Origin: JAKFWF01 sp031429105
GTDB lineage: Bacteria > Pseudomonadota > Alphaproteobacteria > Rhizobiales > Hyphomicrobiaceae
DNA length: 64,000 nucleotides
Assembly (NCBI GenBank): GCA_031429105.1
Contig: JANOYV010000096.1
Location: 1 to 64,000 of the forward strand
Reading direction: 5' to 3'
The notes under the pieces were generated by a model. The model worked only from the letters and a program-made list of their open reading frames with translations. It was not told where the DNA came from and did not search any database. Within the stretch, counting starts at the first letter, position 1, and each line of letters begins with the position of its first letter. The translations under genes and the position numbers were made by a program. Positions 42,496-51,843 of the stretch are shown here, in pieces.

Positions 42496-44199
42496 ATGGC
42501 AGGTAGTGAACTATTGCTGACGCTGTTGGGCGGAGTCGCTTTACTGCTCTGGGGCGTCCGCATGGTCCGCACCGGCTTGACGAGAACCTTCGGTGCAATG
42601 CTACGCAGCGTATTGAACCAGGCATCGCGCAACCGTATCATTGCATTCGGCTCAGGCATTGGCGTTGCTGGCGTACTGCAAAGTGCGACCGCTACTGCAC
42701 TGCTTCTGGCTTCATTCGCCGGGCGTGGACTACTCACCTTGCCGATCGCGCTTGCGATCATGCTCGGCGCTGATGTTGGCACCACGCTCGTTGCCCAGGT
42801 TTTTGCCTTCGACGTAAAATGGCTGTGGGCAGCATTCATGATTGTTGGCGTCGTTGCTTTCAACGCCTCATCCAACGATCGCGTCAAAAGCCTTGGTCGA
42901 ATATCAATCGGGCTTGCATTGATGCTGTTGGCGCTCAGCGTTCTAAGCGGCGTCTCGGGGGCATTGCGCAACAGCGGCACCGTTCAGACCATGTTATCGG
43001 CGCTGGCATCCGAGCCGGTTCTCGCCGTGATCATTTCCGCCCTGATCACATGGTTGTCGCACTCCAGTCTCGCCATGGTACTATTTGTGATGGCGTTGGC
43101 CGCAGGTGGATCAGTAACCCCAAGCTTGGCGATCGCGCTCGTGTTAGGTGCCAATATAGGTGGCGCAATCGCACCGTTTATGGCTTTGTCCGGTTCACCG
43201 GTCGCGGCCCGTCGTGTGCCACTGGGCAACTTCGTCGCGCGCACTGCCATTGGGTTGTTAGCGATCCCGTTGATCGGCGTCATCGTTCCCTTGGTTTTAG
43301 GCGTGAGCGCCGATCTTGGACGCCTCGTTTTGAACTTTCACACAGCTTTTAATTTGGTAGTGGCGGTTATGTTCCTGCCGCTGCTTGATCCACTCGCAAA
43401 GTTCGTAACTTGGGCGCTGCCTGCGCCGGTCGAAACGGCTGATCAGCGGACCCCCCGCCATTTGGACGCAACGATCCTCGATTCACCCTCCGAGGCACTT
43501 GGCTGCGCCATGCGCGAGACGTTGCATGTGGGCGATATCGTTCTCGATATGATGCGCCGCTCTCTCGTGGCCATTGAAGGTAGCGATATCAAAATCGTCA
43601 GGGAAGTAGAAAAAGCCGATGATGATGTCGATACACTCCACGAGGCGATAAAACTGTATCTTATCCAGGCTTCGAAAACCGAGATGAGCGAAACCGATAG
43701 TCGGCGCTACGTTGAGATTTTGACCTTCACGACGAACCTCGAACATATCGGCGATATCATCGACAAGAACTTGATGGAATTGGCTGCCAAGAAAATCAAG
43801 AAACGGTTACAGTTCTCGGTTGAAGGCCTCGCCGAGTTGAAGCGCTTCCATGGCCAAGTGCTCGACAACATGCGTTTGGCGTTAAATGTATTCGCCACCC
43901 GCGACATCACGCTTGCGCGGCAGTTATTACGCGAAAAAACGTCAATGCGCGCCCACGAGTTCGAGGCCGCTGACCGGCACTTTGCGCGTCTCCGCGACGG
44001 TCGTGCCGAATCGATAGAAACGAGTGCCATCCACCTTGACGTCATTCGTGATCTCAAGCGGATTAATTCGCATCTGACGTCAGTTGCCTACTCGATCCTC
44101 GATGCGGCTGGCGAACTGCGTGAGAGCCGCCTGCTTGAGCGCGCCAAAACACCAAAAACAGTTGACCCTGAGGCCAATTACGGCGCCGATCTCAAATAA
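42496..44199 (+). CDS. Na/Pi cotransporter family protein with PhoU-like tail
   Basis: A 567-residue membrane protein of the NptA/PNaS family. Two inverted repeats each have the QS/SS motif: LQSATATALLLASFAGRG near residue 60-80 and SHSSLAMVLFVMALAAG near residue 190-210. After about residue 350 follows a soluble helical PhoU-like domain (AMRETLHVGDIVLDMMRRSL, EKADDDVDTLHEAIKLYL). Bacterial members move phosphate with sodium and several act as exporters. The start ATG 42496 is preferred; the frame runs 29 codons further. It is divergent from phnW, whose pathway frees phosphate inside the cell, so a phosphate-balancing role fits. Its last eight bases overlap the convergent aspartoacylase-like gene. 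Confidence 0.85.
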   Translation: MAGSELLLTLLGGVALLLWGVRMVRTGLTRTFGAMLRSVLNQASRNRIIAFGSGIGVAGVLQSATATALLLASFAGRGLLTLPIALAIMLGADVGTTLVAQVFAFDVKWLWAAFMIVGVVAFNASSNDRVKSLGRISIGLALMLLALSVLSGVSGALRNSGTVQTMLSALASEPVLAVIISALITWLSHSSLAMVLFVMALAAGGSVTPSLAIALVLGANIGGAIAPFMALSGSPVAARRVPLGNFVARTAIGLLAIPLIGVIVPLVLGVSADLGRLVLNFHTAFNLVVAVMFLPLLDPLAKFVTWALPAPVETADQRTPRHLDATILDSPSEALGCAMRETLHVGDIVLDMMRRSLVAIEGSDIKIVREVEKADDDVDTLHEAIKLYLIQASKTEMSETDSRRYVEILTFTTNLEHIGDIIDKNLMELAAKKIKKRLQFSVEGLAELKRFHGQVLDNMRLALNVFATRDITLARQLLREKTSMRAHEFEAADRHFARLRDGRAESIETSAIHLDVIRDLKRINSHLTSVAYSILDAAGELRESRLLERAKTPKTVDPEANYGADLK

Positions 44200-45256
44200 T
44201 CTCGTCTTCATCGAGGACGGGTTCAGATGCCATGTCCTGCACCATATCACGCGTCACCGACTTGGGCGCTCCCAACTCCTCGGACCACGCAATATGGAAC
44301 AGAGCGTCGCCCATATTCACGATCGGCAGTGTGGTGCGACCAATGATGATTCCACGCCGCGGCGAGCGGACGGCAACGTCTTGATCCTCATAGGGGTTGG
44401 CGATAAAGCCAATCACTTCATCCTGACTGACAGCATCACCAATGCGTTTGTTGGTGCGCAGCACACCGCCTTCGGGCGAACGCACCCATTTCGAAGCATT
44501 GGCGAATACCGGCATCCGGCGATCTGGATCGTGCCCAGGTGCCAGCGCGCCCTCCGGCAACTCAAGCATCCCAATTGACAACATGACGTTGGCGATACCG
44601 TCGACCCCAGCTTTGATGGCAAACTCATCGAACCGCAAACCTTCGCCGCCCTCGTAAACCAGCACATCGACACCAGCCTCGCGGGCGGCTTTACGCAATG
44701 AGCCGGAGCGCTCAGGACTCTCGAGGACAACTTGCGCACCGAAGGCTGCCGAGAGCTCATAGCACCTCGGACGTTTGACGAAAGCGCTACGGATTTGTGG
44801 CAAGTTTACCCGGTGGACGGCAGCTGTATGGAGGTCAATGCCTATTTGACAGCGCTTCACCACTTCGGTCAGGAGCAGGTTGGCCAACCTCGCCGCGAGC
44901 GAACCGTTGGGTGAACCCGGGAACGAGCGATTGAGATCGCGGCGATCGGGGAGATATCGCGAGCGACTGATAAAGCCATATGCATTGACAACCGGGACAC
45001 AAAGCAAGGTGCCCCGGATATTACCGGGTTTCAAAATTCGCAAAACCCGCCGAATAATTTCGACACCGTTGAGCTCGTCACCGTGGACGGCGGCTGAGAT
45101 GAACATTGTTGGTCCCGGCTGGGCACCATGCAGCACGTGGACAGGCAATGTGACCGGCGTATGATTTGACAGTTTTGAAACCGGCAAATCAACAAGCCCA
45201 CGCTCTCCAGGCGCAATTGACACCCCACCGATCGTAAACGCGGGGCGCGGTGTCAC
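44192..45256 (-). CDS. Succinylglutamate desuccinylase / aspartoacylase family protein
   Basis: A 354-residue zinc deacylase-like protein of the M14-related AstE/AspA family: HGDELNG (zinc His and Glu), DRRDLNRSFPG, and IDLHTAA (third ligand region). The C-terminal part (SPEGGVLRTNKRIGDAVSQDEVIGFIANPY) is a lipoyl-like beta domain usual in longer members. The start is probably GTG 45256, two bases after the scoB stop codon, because related proteins start about seven residues before FTIGG; ATG 45301 would overlap scoB. The reaction is hydrolysis of an N-acyl amino acid or similar. With scoA-scoB it forms a three-gene operon whose substrate I cannot name. Confidence 0.75.
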   Translation of the reverse strand: MTPRPAFTIGGVSIAPGERGLVDLPVSKLSNHTPVTLPVHVLHGAQPGPTMFISAAVHGDELNGVEIIRRVLRILKPGNIRGTLLCVPVVNAYGFISRSRYLPDRRDLNRSFPGSPNGSLAARLANLLLTEVVKRCQIGIDLHTAAVHRVNLPQIRSAFVKRPRCYELSAAFGAQVVLESPERSGSLRKAAREAGVDVLVYEGGEGLRFDEFAIKAGVDGIANVMLSIGMLELPEGALAPGHDPDRRMPVFANASKWVRSPEGGVLRTNKRIGDAVSQDEVIGFIANPYEDQDVAVRSPRRGIIIGRTTLPIVNMGDALFHIAWSEELGAPKSVTRDMVQDMASEPVLDEDEII

Positions 45257-45257
45257 C

Positions 45258-45896
45258 TTAAGCGACCCTAAAGGTAGCCTCGGTTTGAGCCTGGATTTCA
45301 TCCAGGCTGACGCCGTCAGCACACTCAAGAAGCGTGAGACCGGTGCCGCCCTTTTTATCGATTGAGAACACCGCCAGGTCGGTGATTACGAGATCCACCA
45401 CCGCTGCGCCTGTCAATGGTAAATTGCAGCGCTTCAAGAGCTTCGACTCGCCCTTTGCCGCATGCTCCATGACAACAACGACGCGCTTGACGCCAGCGAC
45501 CAGATCCATCGCGCCGCCCATGCCCTTGACCATTTTACCCGGGATCATCCAGTTCGCTAGATCACCATTCTCGGCGACCTGCATGGCACCCAAAATTGAC
45601 AGATCGATATGCCCACCGCGGATCATGCCAAAACTGTCAGCGCTGGAAAAATAACTCGTTGTCGGCAGCTCAGTGATGGTTTGCTTGCCAGCATTGATGA
45701 GGTCTGCATCCTCTTCGCCTTCGAAGGGGAAGGGGCCCATCCCCAGCATGCCATTTTCACTCTGCAACTGCACCGACATCCCAGCCGGGATGAAGTTGGA
45801 TACCAGAGTTGGAATGCCAATCCCGAGGTTGACGTAGAATCCATCGCGCAGCTCTTTCGCCGCGCGCGCCGCCATCTGATCACGTGTCCAGGCCAT
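45258..45896 (-). CDS. scoB: 3-oxoacid CoA-transferase, subunit B
   Basis: A 212-residue beta subunit of a class I CoA transferase. The catalytic glutamate lies in SENGMLGMGPFP, and MVKGMGGAMDLV and DKKGGTGLTLLECADGVSLDEI are conserved. With ScoA it moves CoA from succinyl-CoA to a 3-oxo acid such as acetoacetate. It is 24 bases downstream of scoA and two bases before the deacylase-like gene. The symbol follows the closest well-known pair; other acids could be the substrate. Confidence 0.88.
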   Translation of the reverse strand: MAWTRDQMAARAAKELRDGFYVNLGIGIPTLVSNFIPAGMSVQLQSENGMLGMGPFPFEGEEDADLINAGKQTITELPTTSYFSSADSFGMIRGGHIDLSILGAMQVAENGDLANWMIPGKMVKGMGGAMDLVAGVKRVVVVMEHAAKGESKLLKRCNLPLTGAAVVDLVITDLAVFSIDKKGGTGLTLLECADGVSLDEIQAQTEATFRVA

Positions 45897-45920
45897 AAAA
45901 GTCGTCTCCGAATGGAAGGG

Positions 45921-46622
45921 TCAGGCGCGCTTACGGGTCGTGCGCTGCTCAATACGTTTGGCGGCGCCCTCGGCAACAATCATACGTTTGACGAAGATGC
46001 CAGGTGTTACGATGTGGTCAGGATCAATTTGGCCGACGTCGACAAGGTGCTCGACCTGAGCGATCGTCATCCGACCTGCTGACGCCATCATCGGATTGAA
46101 ATTTCGCGCCGTCTTGCGGTAAACGAGGTTGCCCTCGGTGTCGCCCTTCCAGGCGTGAATGATCGACAGATCTGCGACCAGTCCGCGTTCCATGACGTAG
46201 CGCTCGCCGTCAAATTCCTGGATCTGCTTGCCATCGGCAATGACAGTGCCGTAACCGGTCTTGGTAAAGAATGCAGGTATGCCAGCGCCGCCAGCACGAA
46301 TGCGCTCGGCAAGGGTGCCTTGCGGGTTGAACTCCAACTCAAGCTTGCCGGAGAGATATTGCTCGGCGAACAGCTTATTTTCTCCAACGTAAGAAGAAAT
46401 CATCTTTTTGATCTGCCCGGTCTCAAGCAGCAAGCCGAGCCCCGCACCGTCAATGCCGGCATTGTTGGAGATCACAGTCAAATTTTTCACGCCCGACGAC
46501 CGGATTGCAGCGATCAAGAGATCCGGAATACCGCACAAGCCAAAGCCGCCCGACATGACAACCATGCCGTCCTTTAGAACGCCTGCAACTGCAGCGGTGG
46601 CGTCTGAGTAGACTTTGCCCAT
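45921..46622 (-). CDS. scoA: 3-oxoacid CoA-transferase, subunit A
   Basis: A 233-residue alpha subunit: MGKVYSDATAAVAGVL at the N terminus, VMSGGFGLCGIPDLLI, ISNNAGIDGAGLG and the FNPMMASAGR region typical of this group. It forms the mixed complex with ScoB. ATG 46622 gives the usual family start; an upstream extension of 52 codons is non-homologous. A 20-base inverted repeat (46656-46675) lies 34 bases upstream, a possible operator. The pair may link the deacylase product or an acetoacetate-like acid to CoA metabolism. Confidence 0.88.
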   Translation of the reverse strand: MGKVYSDATAAVAGVLKDGMVVMSGGFGLCGIPDLLIAAIRSSGVKNLTVISNNAGIDGAGLGLLLETGQIKKMISSYVGENKLFAEQYLSGKLELEFNPQGTLAERIRAGGAGIPAFFTKTGYGTVIADGKQIQEFDGERYVMERGLVADLSIIHAWKGDTEGNLVYRKTARNFNPMMASAGRMTIAQVEHLVDVGQIDPDHIVTPGIFVKRMIVAEGAAKRIEQRTTRKRA

Positions 46623-47039
46623 GCGAGCCGATCTCCGAGGTTGTAAGGTTCGTGTTCGGAACCAAGGTGTTCCGACCAACGCGGACGAGTTGTTGCCGAC
46701 AGAGCCAAAATGCGCCCCACTTGCGAGTGTTTTAGCTGCTTGTATCAAGCGCGCAAGTGCACAATTCAGCCTTTGCATAGGGCGGAGGGCGCAGCAGTGA
46801 CCATAAATACACCCAACAACATTGCACGCAGAGGTATCACTTCGTCTGCAATACAGTTAAGCATGAAACAACTTCATATGAGTGATTCCGTCACTTGACG
46901 GCAACTGTGTTGGGCGCTGTTGCGCACTTGCCTGTTATTGCCTAAATAGCTTGATGTTGAGTTTCGCTGCGGGGTGTAGCAACCGCTGGCGAACGAGCAC
47001 TTTTCAATCGGCGCCAAACGGACCAGAAGGCTGTACATC
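46623..47039. other. 417-base intergenic region with one operator-like repeat
   Basis: Divergent region between scoA (minus) and an AsmA-like gene (plus). It holds the inverted repeat at 46656-46675 and a moderately AT-rich part around 46800-46880. No gene with recognisable product, no tRNA and no terminator with a T-run were seen. Confidence 0.55.
46656..46675. promoter_or_regulatory. Inverted repeat ahead of scoA
   Basis: TCGGAAC-N6-GTTCCGA, arms perfect over 7 bases, located 34 bases before the scoA start codon. Its size and spacing suit an IclR-, GntR- or LysR-type operator. No such regulator gene is next to it. Confidence 0.4.
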
Positions 47040-48857
47040 ATGGCTAGATGGAGGGGAGATCGGCGTCGCGGCGGCGTAGCGCTTGTCCTGCTTGCTAGCC
47101 TGCTCGTGGTTGGCATCGCGCTCCCGATCATAGTGTCTGTTAGTTCCAACCGTATAACCGTCGTCCCAAGCAGCTTGGTCGCAGCACCACGCGATAGCTT
47201 TATAATAACCCAACCAATCGCGCTCAGTTCTTCAGGGCTAGTTCGAATTGAGCACGGGACACTTTTTCCAGCTGACGCTGCAGGGCGAGCGTTGACCGTG
47301 CCGTTGAGCCCGTCGCAAATCGCTTCGGGCACGGCACGCTATGCGCTGCAAAATGCGCAACTTCGAATTCAAGCCGGACAACAGACTATTGCCGTCGATC
47401 CACAATCGCCGATCATCGACGCACTTTCAAACCTGCAATTCGATACCTTGCTATTGCGCAACGCAACGGTTCACCTTCTGCTTCCTGATGGTCGATCCGA
47501 GACAATCTCCGATATCGATGGGGAAATTTCCCCGCGCCGCAAAGCGACACTTCAGATCCAAGGCAAAGGTGCCCTTCGCGGTCAAAAAATTTCATTCGAA
47601 AGCACAGTCGGGATCCCTGCTGACCAGCGGCTTGGGTCTACTGTTCCAATAAAACTTTCTCTAAAGAGCACCCTTCTTGAAGTAAATTTGGACGGCCGAG
47701 TAGGATTTGTTGGCCCGCCGCAAGTACAAGGCGCCGTCGATTTCTCGACACCGCACGTCCGCCAACTTGCACGATGGTTCGGCGCAGCATGGCCCGGAGG
47801 TAATGGCTTGCGCAATCTCACCGGTCGCGGGCAGTTGGACTGGGCTGGTCCAGCGATGGCTTTTAATCGGGCAAACTTTGCAATTGACGGTAACGAAGCC
47901 AACGGAACGCTAAACCTTCGCTTCACCGACACCAACCCGTCGATTGGCGGCACTTTGGCTCTGAAAACACTTGATCTATCGAAATATTTTCCATTCGTTT
48001 CGATCGCGCCAACGAGCGGCTTGAAAACGGTTTGGAATGCGGTCCTCGGCAACGACCTGTCGCTGCCGATCATTCAGAAGCTCGATGCCGATATCAGAAT
48101 ATCTGCTGACAAAGTTGTACTTGGCTCGCACCAGATCGGTCGATCAGCCGCCACCGTCACCGTTGCAAAGGGCATTCTCCTGGCTGACGTTGGTGCGATT
48201 GAATTTGATGGTGGCCGCGGCACCGGTCAAATCAGCGCTGACATGAGCGGAGCGGTACCCAAGTTTGGTATGCGTGGCAGACTTGAAGAACTGGACACTG
48301 CCAAACTAACGACAACGTGGTTTGGACATGGCGTGCTAACTGGTCGCGCACTCCTCACCATGGATCTCACATCTGCGGCCAAAATAGGTGATGAACTCTT
48401 GCCCGTCACCAATGGACGCGTAAGCCTTGCGATGCGCAATGGTGGAAAAGTCGGTGTCGATCTGCTGGGTTTGATAACTGCCACCCAAAAACGCGCCGTT
48501 GAAGGTTGGGCGACCTATGGCAGAAATCAAACGTCATTTGACGATTTGGATGCAGCCCTTTCATTCCGCTCGGGAGCACTTGTTATTGACGAATTGAAAG
48601 TGACATCAGGTAACAGTCTGACCAGTCTTGACGGCAATGTCGATCTTGCGAATTCAAAAATCAATTTAAAGGTCAAAACGACATTGATGATCACAGCTGC
48701 AACGGCCACGGCAGAAGCACCACCGACCATTCTGCAGATTTTTGGCCTATGGGTGGCGCCGACCATCCGCAACGAGGCAACACCTGATCGAGCAGCCGTG
48801 CCGTCTTCGTTTCCTCACGTGGAACCTTCAAACGTGCAGCGACCATCCAAACTTTAG
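47040..48857 (+). CDS. AsmA-family protein
   Basis: A 605-residue protein with one N-terminal membrane segment (about 13-35) and a long repetitive beta-rich region. The C-terminal third carries the AsmA-type pattern: a TGRALLTMDLTSAAK stretch, MRNGGKVGVDLLGL and LDGNVDLANSKINLKV. AsmA-like proteins are periplasmic beta-grooves thought to carry phospholipid towards the outer membrane or otherwise affect envelope assembly. AGAAGG precedes ATG 47040. It stands alone, convergent with the dipeptide-type importer genes. Confidence 0.8.
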   Translation: MARWRGDRRRGGVALVLLASLLVVGIALPIIVSVSSNRITVVPSSLVAAPRDSFIITQPIALSSSGLVRIEHGTLFPADAAGRALTVPLSPSQIASGTARYALQNAQLRIQAGQQTIAVDPQSPIIDALSNLQFDTLLLRNATVHLLLPDGRSETISDIDGEISPRRKATLQIQGKGALRGQKISFESTVGIPADQRLGSTVPIKLSLKSTLLEVNLDGRVGFVGPPQVQGAVDFSTPHVRQLARWFGAAWPGGNGLRNLTGRGQLDWAGPAMAFNRANFAIDGNEANGTLNLRFTDTNPSIGGTLALKTLDLSKYFPFVSIAPTSGLKTVWNAVLGNDLSLPIIQKLDADIRISADKVVLGSHQIGRSAATVTVAKGILLADVGAIEFDGGRGTGQISADMSGAVPKFGMRGRLEELDTAKLTTTWFGHGVLTGRALLTMDLTSAAKIGDELLPVTNGRVSLAMRNGGKVGVDLLGLITATQKRAVEGWATYGRNQTSFDDLDAALSFRSGALVIDELKVTSGNSLTSLDGNVDLANSKINLKVKTTLMITAATATAEAPPTILQIFGLWVAPTIRNEATPDRAAVPSSFPHVEPSNVQRPSKL

Positions 48858-48923
48858 CTAACCTGCGACGCCAAGGCGACGTAATGCACCACGCATATGG
48901 GATGCAATGCGCCGCTACTCGAT

Positions 48924-49949
48924 TTAATCGTTTAAATGACAGGCCGAGTGGCGACCCGACGCGATCACACGCAACTTTGGTGCCTCGATACTGCATCGTG
49001 CAACCGCCACCGGACAACGCGGATGAAAGTGGCACCCTGACGGCGGATTGAGAGGCGAGGGAATCTCACCCTTTACCGGCCGAAATTTACGTTTCTCGCG
49101 GCCTAGCCGCGGTACTTCGGCAAGCAAGGCACGCGCATACGGATGGTTTGGGCCTTTTGCAATCAACTCATCTGTTGGGGCCATCTCGACGATTCGCCCC
49201 AGATACATGACCGCGATCCGGTCGGCGATATGCTGCACAACTCCCAAATCGTGACTGATAAACAGATACGTCAGATTAAAATCGCGACGCAGATCCATGA
49301 ACAAGTTGATCACTTGCGCCTGGATGGAAACATCGAGTGCGGCAATCGCTTCGTCGCAAACGAGAAACTCCGGCTTCACGGCGAGCGCACGCGCAATGCC
49401 AATGCGACTGCGTTGTCCACCGGAAAACTGGTGCGGATAACGGCGCTTGAAATCCGGATCGAGTCCAACGCGCGTCAACATACTGTCGACGTAGTCGGAG
49501 GCACCCTTACGCGTCGTCAAGCCATGCAGCAACGGCGCCTCGCCAACAATATCCTCGACCCGCGATCGCGGGTTCAGCGAGGCATACGGGTCTTGAAAGA
49601 TCATTTGCACGGCAAGACGGGCGGCCCGCGCTTCTTCACCATCAAGCGAAGCGCGCGCTTGCCCCTTGAATAGAATTTCGCCTTCAGTCGCCGGCAGAAG
49701 TCCAGCGATCATGCGGCCGAGCGTTGATTTCCCGCAGCCGGACTCGCCAACGAGCCCCACAACTTCACCTTTCGCCAGTGTCAGGTCGACATGATCGACC
49801 GCGTGAACGGTTTCCTCGACGGCACCCGAGCCGAGGCGGGCGGCCAATCGACCGGCCAAATCAAGGCGCTTCACAAAGCGCTTGGACAGTCCGCGGACTT
49901 CGATGATGGGGGCAGCGGTCGCGACGGCAACTGGGACTGTCGTGATCAT
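48924..49949 (-). CDS. Dipeptide/oligopeptide ABC transporter, ATPase (DppF type)
   Basis: A 341-residue ATPase: Walker A GESGCGKST, Q-loop IFQDPYASLNPRSRV, signature FSGGQRSRIGIARAL, Walker B FLVCDEAIAALDVSIQAQ (Ala in place of the usual Pro after the Asp-Glu pair), and a C-terminal cysteine cluster SGCHFHPRCPVAVARC that binds an Fe-S cluster in Dpp/Opp proteins. It forms a heterodimer with the DppD-type ATPase, whose stop codon it overlaps by four bases. Confidence 0.92.
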   Translation of the reverse strand: MITTVPVAVATAAPIIEVRGLSKRFVKRLDLAGRLAARLGSGAVEETVHAVDHVDLTLAKGEVVGLVGESGCGKSTLGRMIAGLLPATEGEILFKGQARASLDGEEARAARLAVQMIFQDPYASLNPRSRVEDIVGEAPLLHGLTTRKGASDYVDSMLTRVGLDPDFKRRYPHQFSGGQRSRIGIARALAVKPEFLVCDEAIAALDVSIQAQVINLFMDLRRDFNLTYLFISHDLGVVQHIADRIAVMYLGRIVEMAPTDELIAKGPNHPYARALLAEVPRLGREKRKFRPVKGEIPSPLNPPSGCHFHPRCPVAVARCSIEAPKLRVIASGRHSACHLND

Positions 49950-50929
49950 GCGACAGCCTCGGCGACAAGTGGCTTGCAGCAGCGCACGCTGCGTCCAAGT
50001 ATCTGCTGCGATGGTATTTGTTGCTCACAACACTGCTGCGCGACGCGGGGACACCTTGCAGCAAACGCGCATCCATCAGGCAAATTGAGCAGCGACGGCG
50101 TCATTCCAGGGATCTGCGTGAGACGCGTTCCACGCTGGTTACGGGTCGGCACCGATCCAAGCAAGCCATGGGTATAGGGATGCAGCGGGTGGGCGATAAC
50201 CTCATCGGCGGTTCCCGCTTCAACAACACGGCCGGCGTACATCACAGCAATCCGATCGGCGAGTGCCGCTATCACCGCCAAATCATGTGTGATCCAAACC
50301 ATTGCCGTGCCAGTCTTACGACAGAGCTCCTGCGCTTCGAAAAGGATCTGCGCCTGTATCGTCACGTCGAGCGCAGTGGTTGGTTCGTCCGCGATCACAA
50401 GGTCGGGCTTGTTGATGAAGGCAATAGCAATGGCCACGCGCTGACGCATGCCACCGGATAGCTCATGGGGGTAGGCTACCAGACGGCGCTCGGGCGCTGG
50501 AATACCAACCAGAGCCAGAGCTTCACGCGCACGCTCAAGTGCTGCCTTCCGGCCGATATTCTCGTGCGCCAACACCGTCTCGACCATTTGCGTATCGATG
50601 CGCAGGACCGGGTTGAGCGTCATCATCGGGTCTTGGAAAATCATCGATATGCGATTACCCCGCAATGATCGCAACCGCTCCTCGTTGAGCGTTGCCAGAT
50701 CCTCGCCTTTGAAGCGAATTGCACCGGACACGATCAGTCCTGGCGGATCAATCAGCCCCAAAATAGAAAATCCCGTAATCGACTTGCCAGAGCCCGACTC
50801 TCCGACGAGCCCCAGGATTTCCCCCGCATTGACGTGGAAGCTCACACCATCGACAGCCTTGACGACGCCGGCCTTGGTGAAAAAATGTGTTTTCAGATTG
50901 TCGACTTCGAGCGTCGGTGCAGCGCTCAT
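49946..50929 (-). CDS. Dipeptide/oligopeptide ABC transporter, ATPase (DppD type)
   Basis: A 327-residue ATPase: Walker A GESGSGKS, FQDPMMTLNPVLRI, signature LSGGMRQRVAIAIAF, Walker B DLVIADEPTTALDVTIQAQ, and a C-terminal CAFAARCPRVAQQC cysteine group. Starts with the conserved LEVDNLKTHF strand. It overlaps the DppC-type gene by four bases (ATGA). Works in the cytoplasm as partner of the DppF-type protein at 48924. Confidence 0.92.
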   Translation of the reverse strand: MSAAPTLEVDNLKTHFFTKAGVVKAVDGVSFHVNAGEILGLVGESGSGKSITGFSILGLIDPPGLIVSGAIRFKGEDLATLNEERLRSLRGNRISMIFQDPMMTLNPVLRIDTQMVETVLAHENIGRKAALERAREALALVGIPAPERRLVAYPHELSGGMRQRVAIAIAFINKPDLVIADEPTTALDVTIQAQILFEAQELCRKTGTAMVWITHDLAVIAALADRIAVMYAGRVVEAGTADEVIAHPLHPYTHGLLGSVPTRNQRGTRLTQIPGMTPSLLNLPDGCAFAARCPRVAQQCCEQQIPSQQILGRSVRCCKPLVAEAVA

Positions 50930-51843
50930 CGTTTCAACCTTGGGTTCAATACATCGCGCAGCTGGTCACCGACGAGATTGATCGCAACGATCGTCACAAG
51001 CAGGACGAGACCCGGGAAGAAGCTGATCCAGTATTTTCCCGATAACATGTATTCAAAACCGTTGGAGATCAGCAGCCCCAGTGACGGCTCGGTCTGCGGC
51101 AGGCCGACGCCCAGGAATGACAGCGTCGCCTCGAGCGCAATGGCATGTGCTGTCTGGACCGTTGCCACGACGATCAGCGGCGCAATGCAGTTCGGTAGAA
51201 TGTGCTTGAACAGGATGCGCGGCGACGACAGCCCAAGGCAGCGGGCCGCCTCAACATATTCCTTGCGGGCTTCGACCAATGCCGTACCCCGCACCGTGCG
51301 GGCATAATAAGCCCACTGCACCGTCACGAGTGCAATGATGATCTTGTCGATGCCTTTGCCCAATACCGCGATAAGCATCAGTGCCAGTAGAATCGCCGGG
51401 AACGACAGCTGCAAATCAACAATTCGCATGATCAGGTTCTCGACCCGGCCACCGGTATAGGCCGCGGTCATGCCGACGGCGGTACCCACGATCATAGCAA
51501 TCAGGCCAGACATCACACCGACAATCAGCGAAATACGCAGACCGTAGATCATTGCGCTCAACAGATCACGGCCAGCGCCGTCGGTGCCGAGCCAGTGTGT
51601 ATAGTTACCCGACGACTTCGTACCTGGCGGTAGACGGCTGTCCAACACATCCACTTGCGCGAGGTCATACGGGTTCTGCGGTGTGATCCAGGGCGCGAGA
51701 ACCGCTAGGCCGATGAGAACCATCATCAGGCCCAAAGCAAAAGCCGCAACCCGGCTTTCCAGATACTCCGATGCAAATCGTCGAAACGGCGTCTCGACGA
51801 CCGCCTTCGGCTTAGCAGCAATGGGTGCCTCAGCGATGCTCAT
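50926..51843 (-). CDS. Dipeptide/oligopeptide ABC transporter, permease (DppC type)
   Basis: A 305-residue inner-membrane protein with about six membrane segments. The N-terminal part has the 'APWITPQNPYDLAQVDVLDSRLPP' type of periplasmic loop and HWLGTDGAGRDLLSAMIYGLRISL, diagnostic for DppC/OppC. The EAA loop is EAARCLGLSSPRILFKHILPN. It overlaps both neighbours by four bases, so expression is tightly coupled. Confidence 0.92.
   Translation of the reverse strand: MSIAEAPIAAKPKAVVETPFRRFASEYLESRVAAFALGLMMVLIGLAVLAPWITPQNPYDLAQVDVLDSRLPPGTKSSGNYTHWLGTDGAGRDLLSAMIYGLRISLIVGVMSGLIAMIVGTAVGMTAAYTGGRVENLIMRIVDLQLSFPAILLALMLIAVLGKGIDKIIIALVTVQWAYYARTVRGTALVEARKEYVEAARCLGLSSPRILFKHILPNCIAPLIVVATVQTAHAIALEATLSFLGVGLPQTEPSLGLLISNGFEYMLSGKYWISFFPGLVLLVTIVAINLVGDQLRDVLNPRLKR

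Noticed and set aside
42264..42980. Long 5' extension of the phnW reading frame across the divergent transporter gene
   Set aside because: It runs antisense to a well-supported Na/Pi-family gene, has no family similarity, and the PhnW homology and ribosome site begin at 42263.
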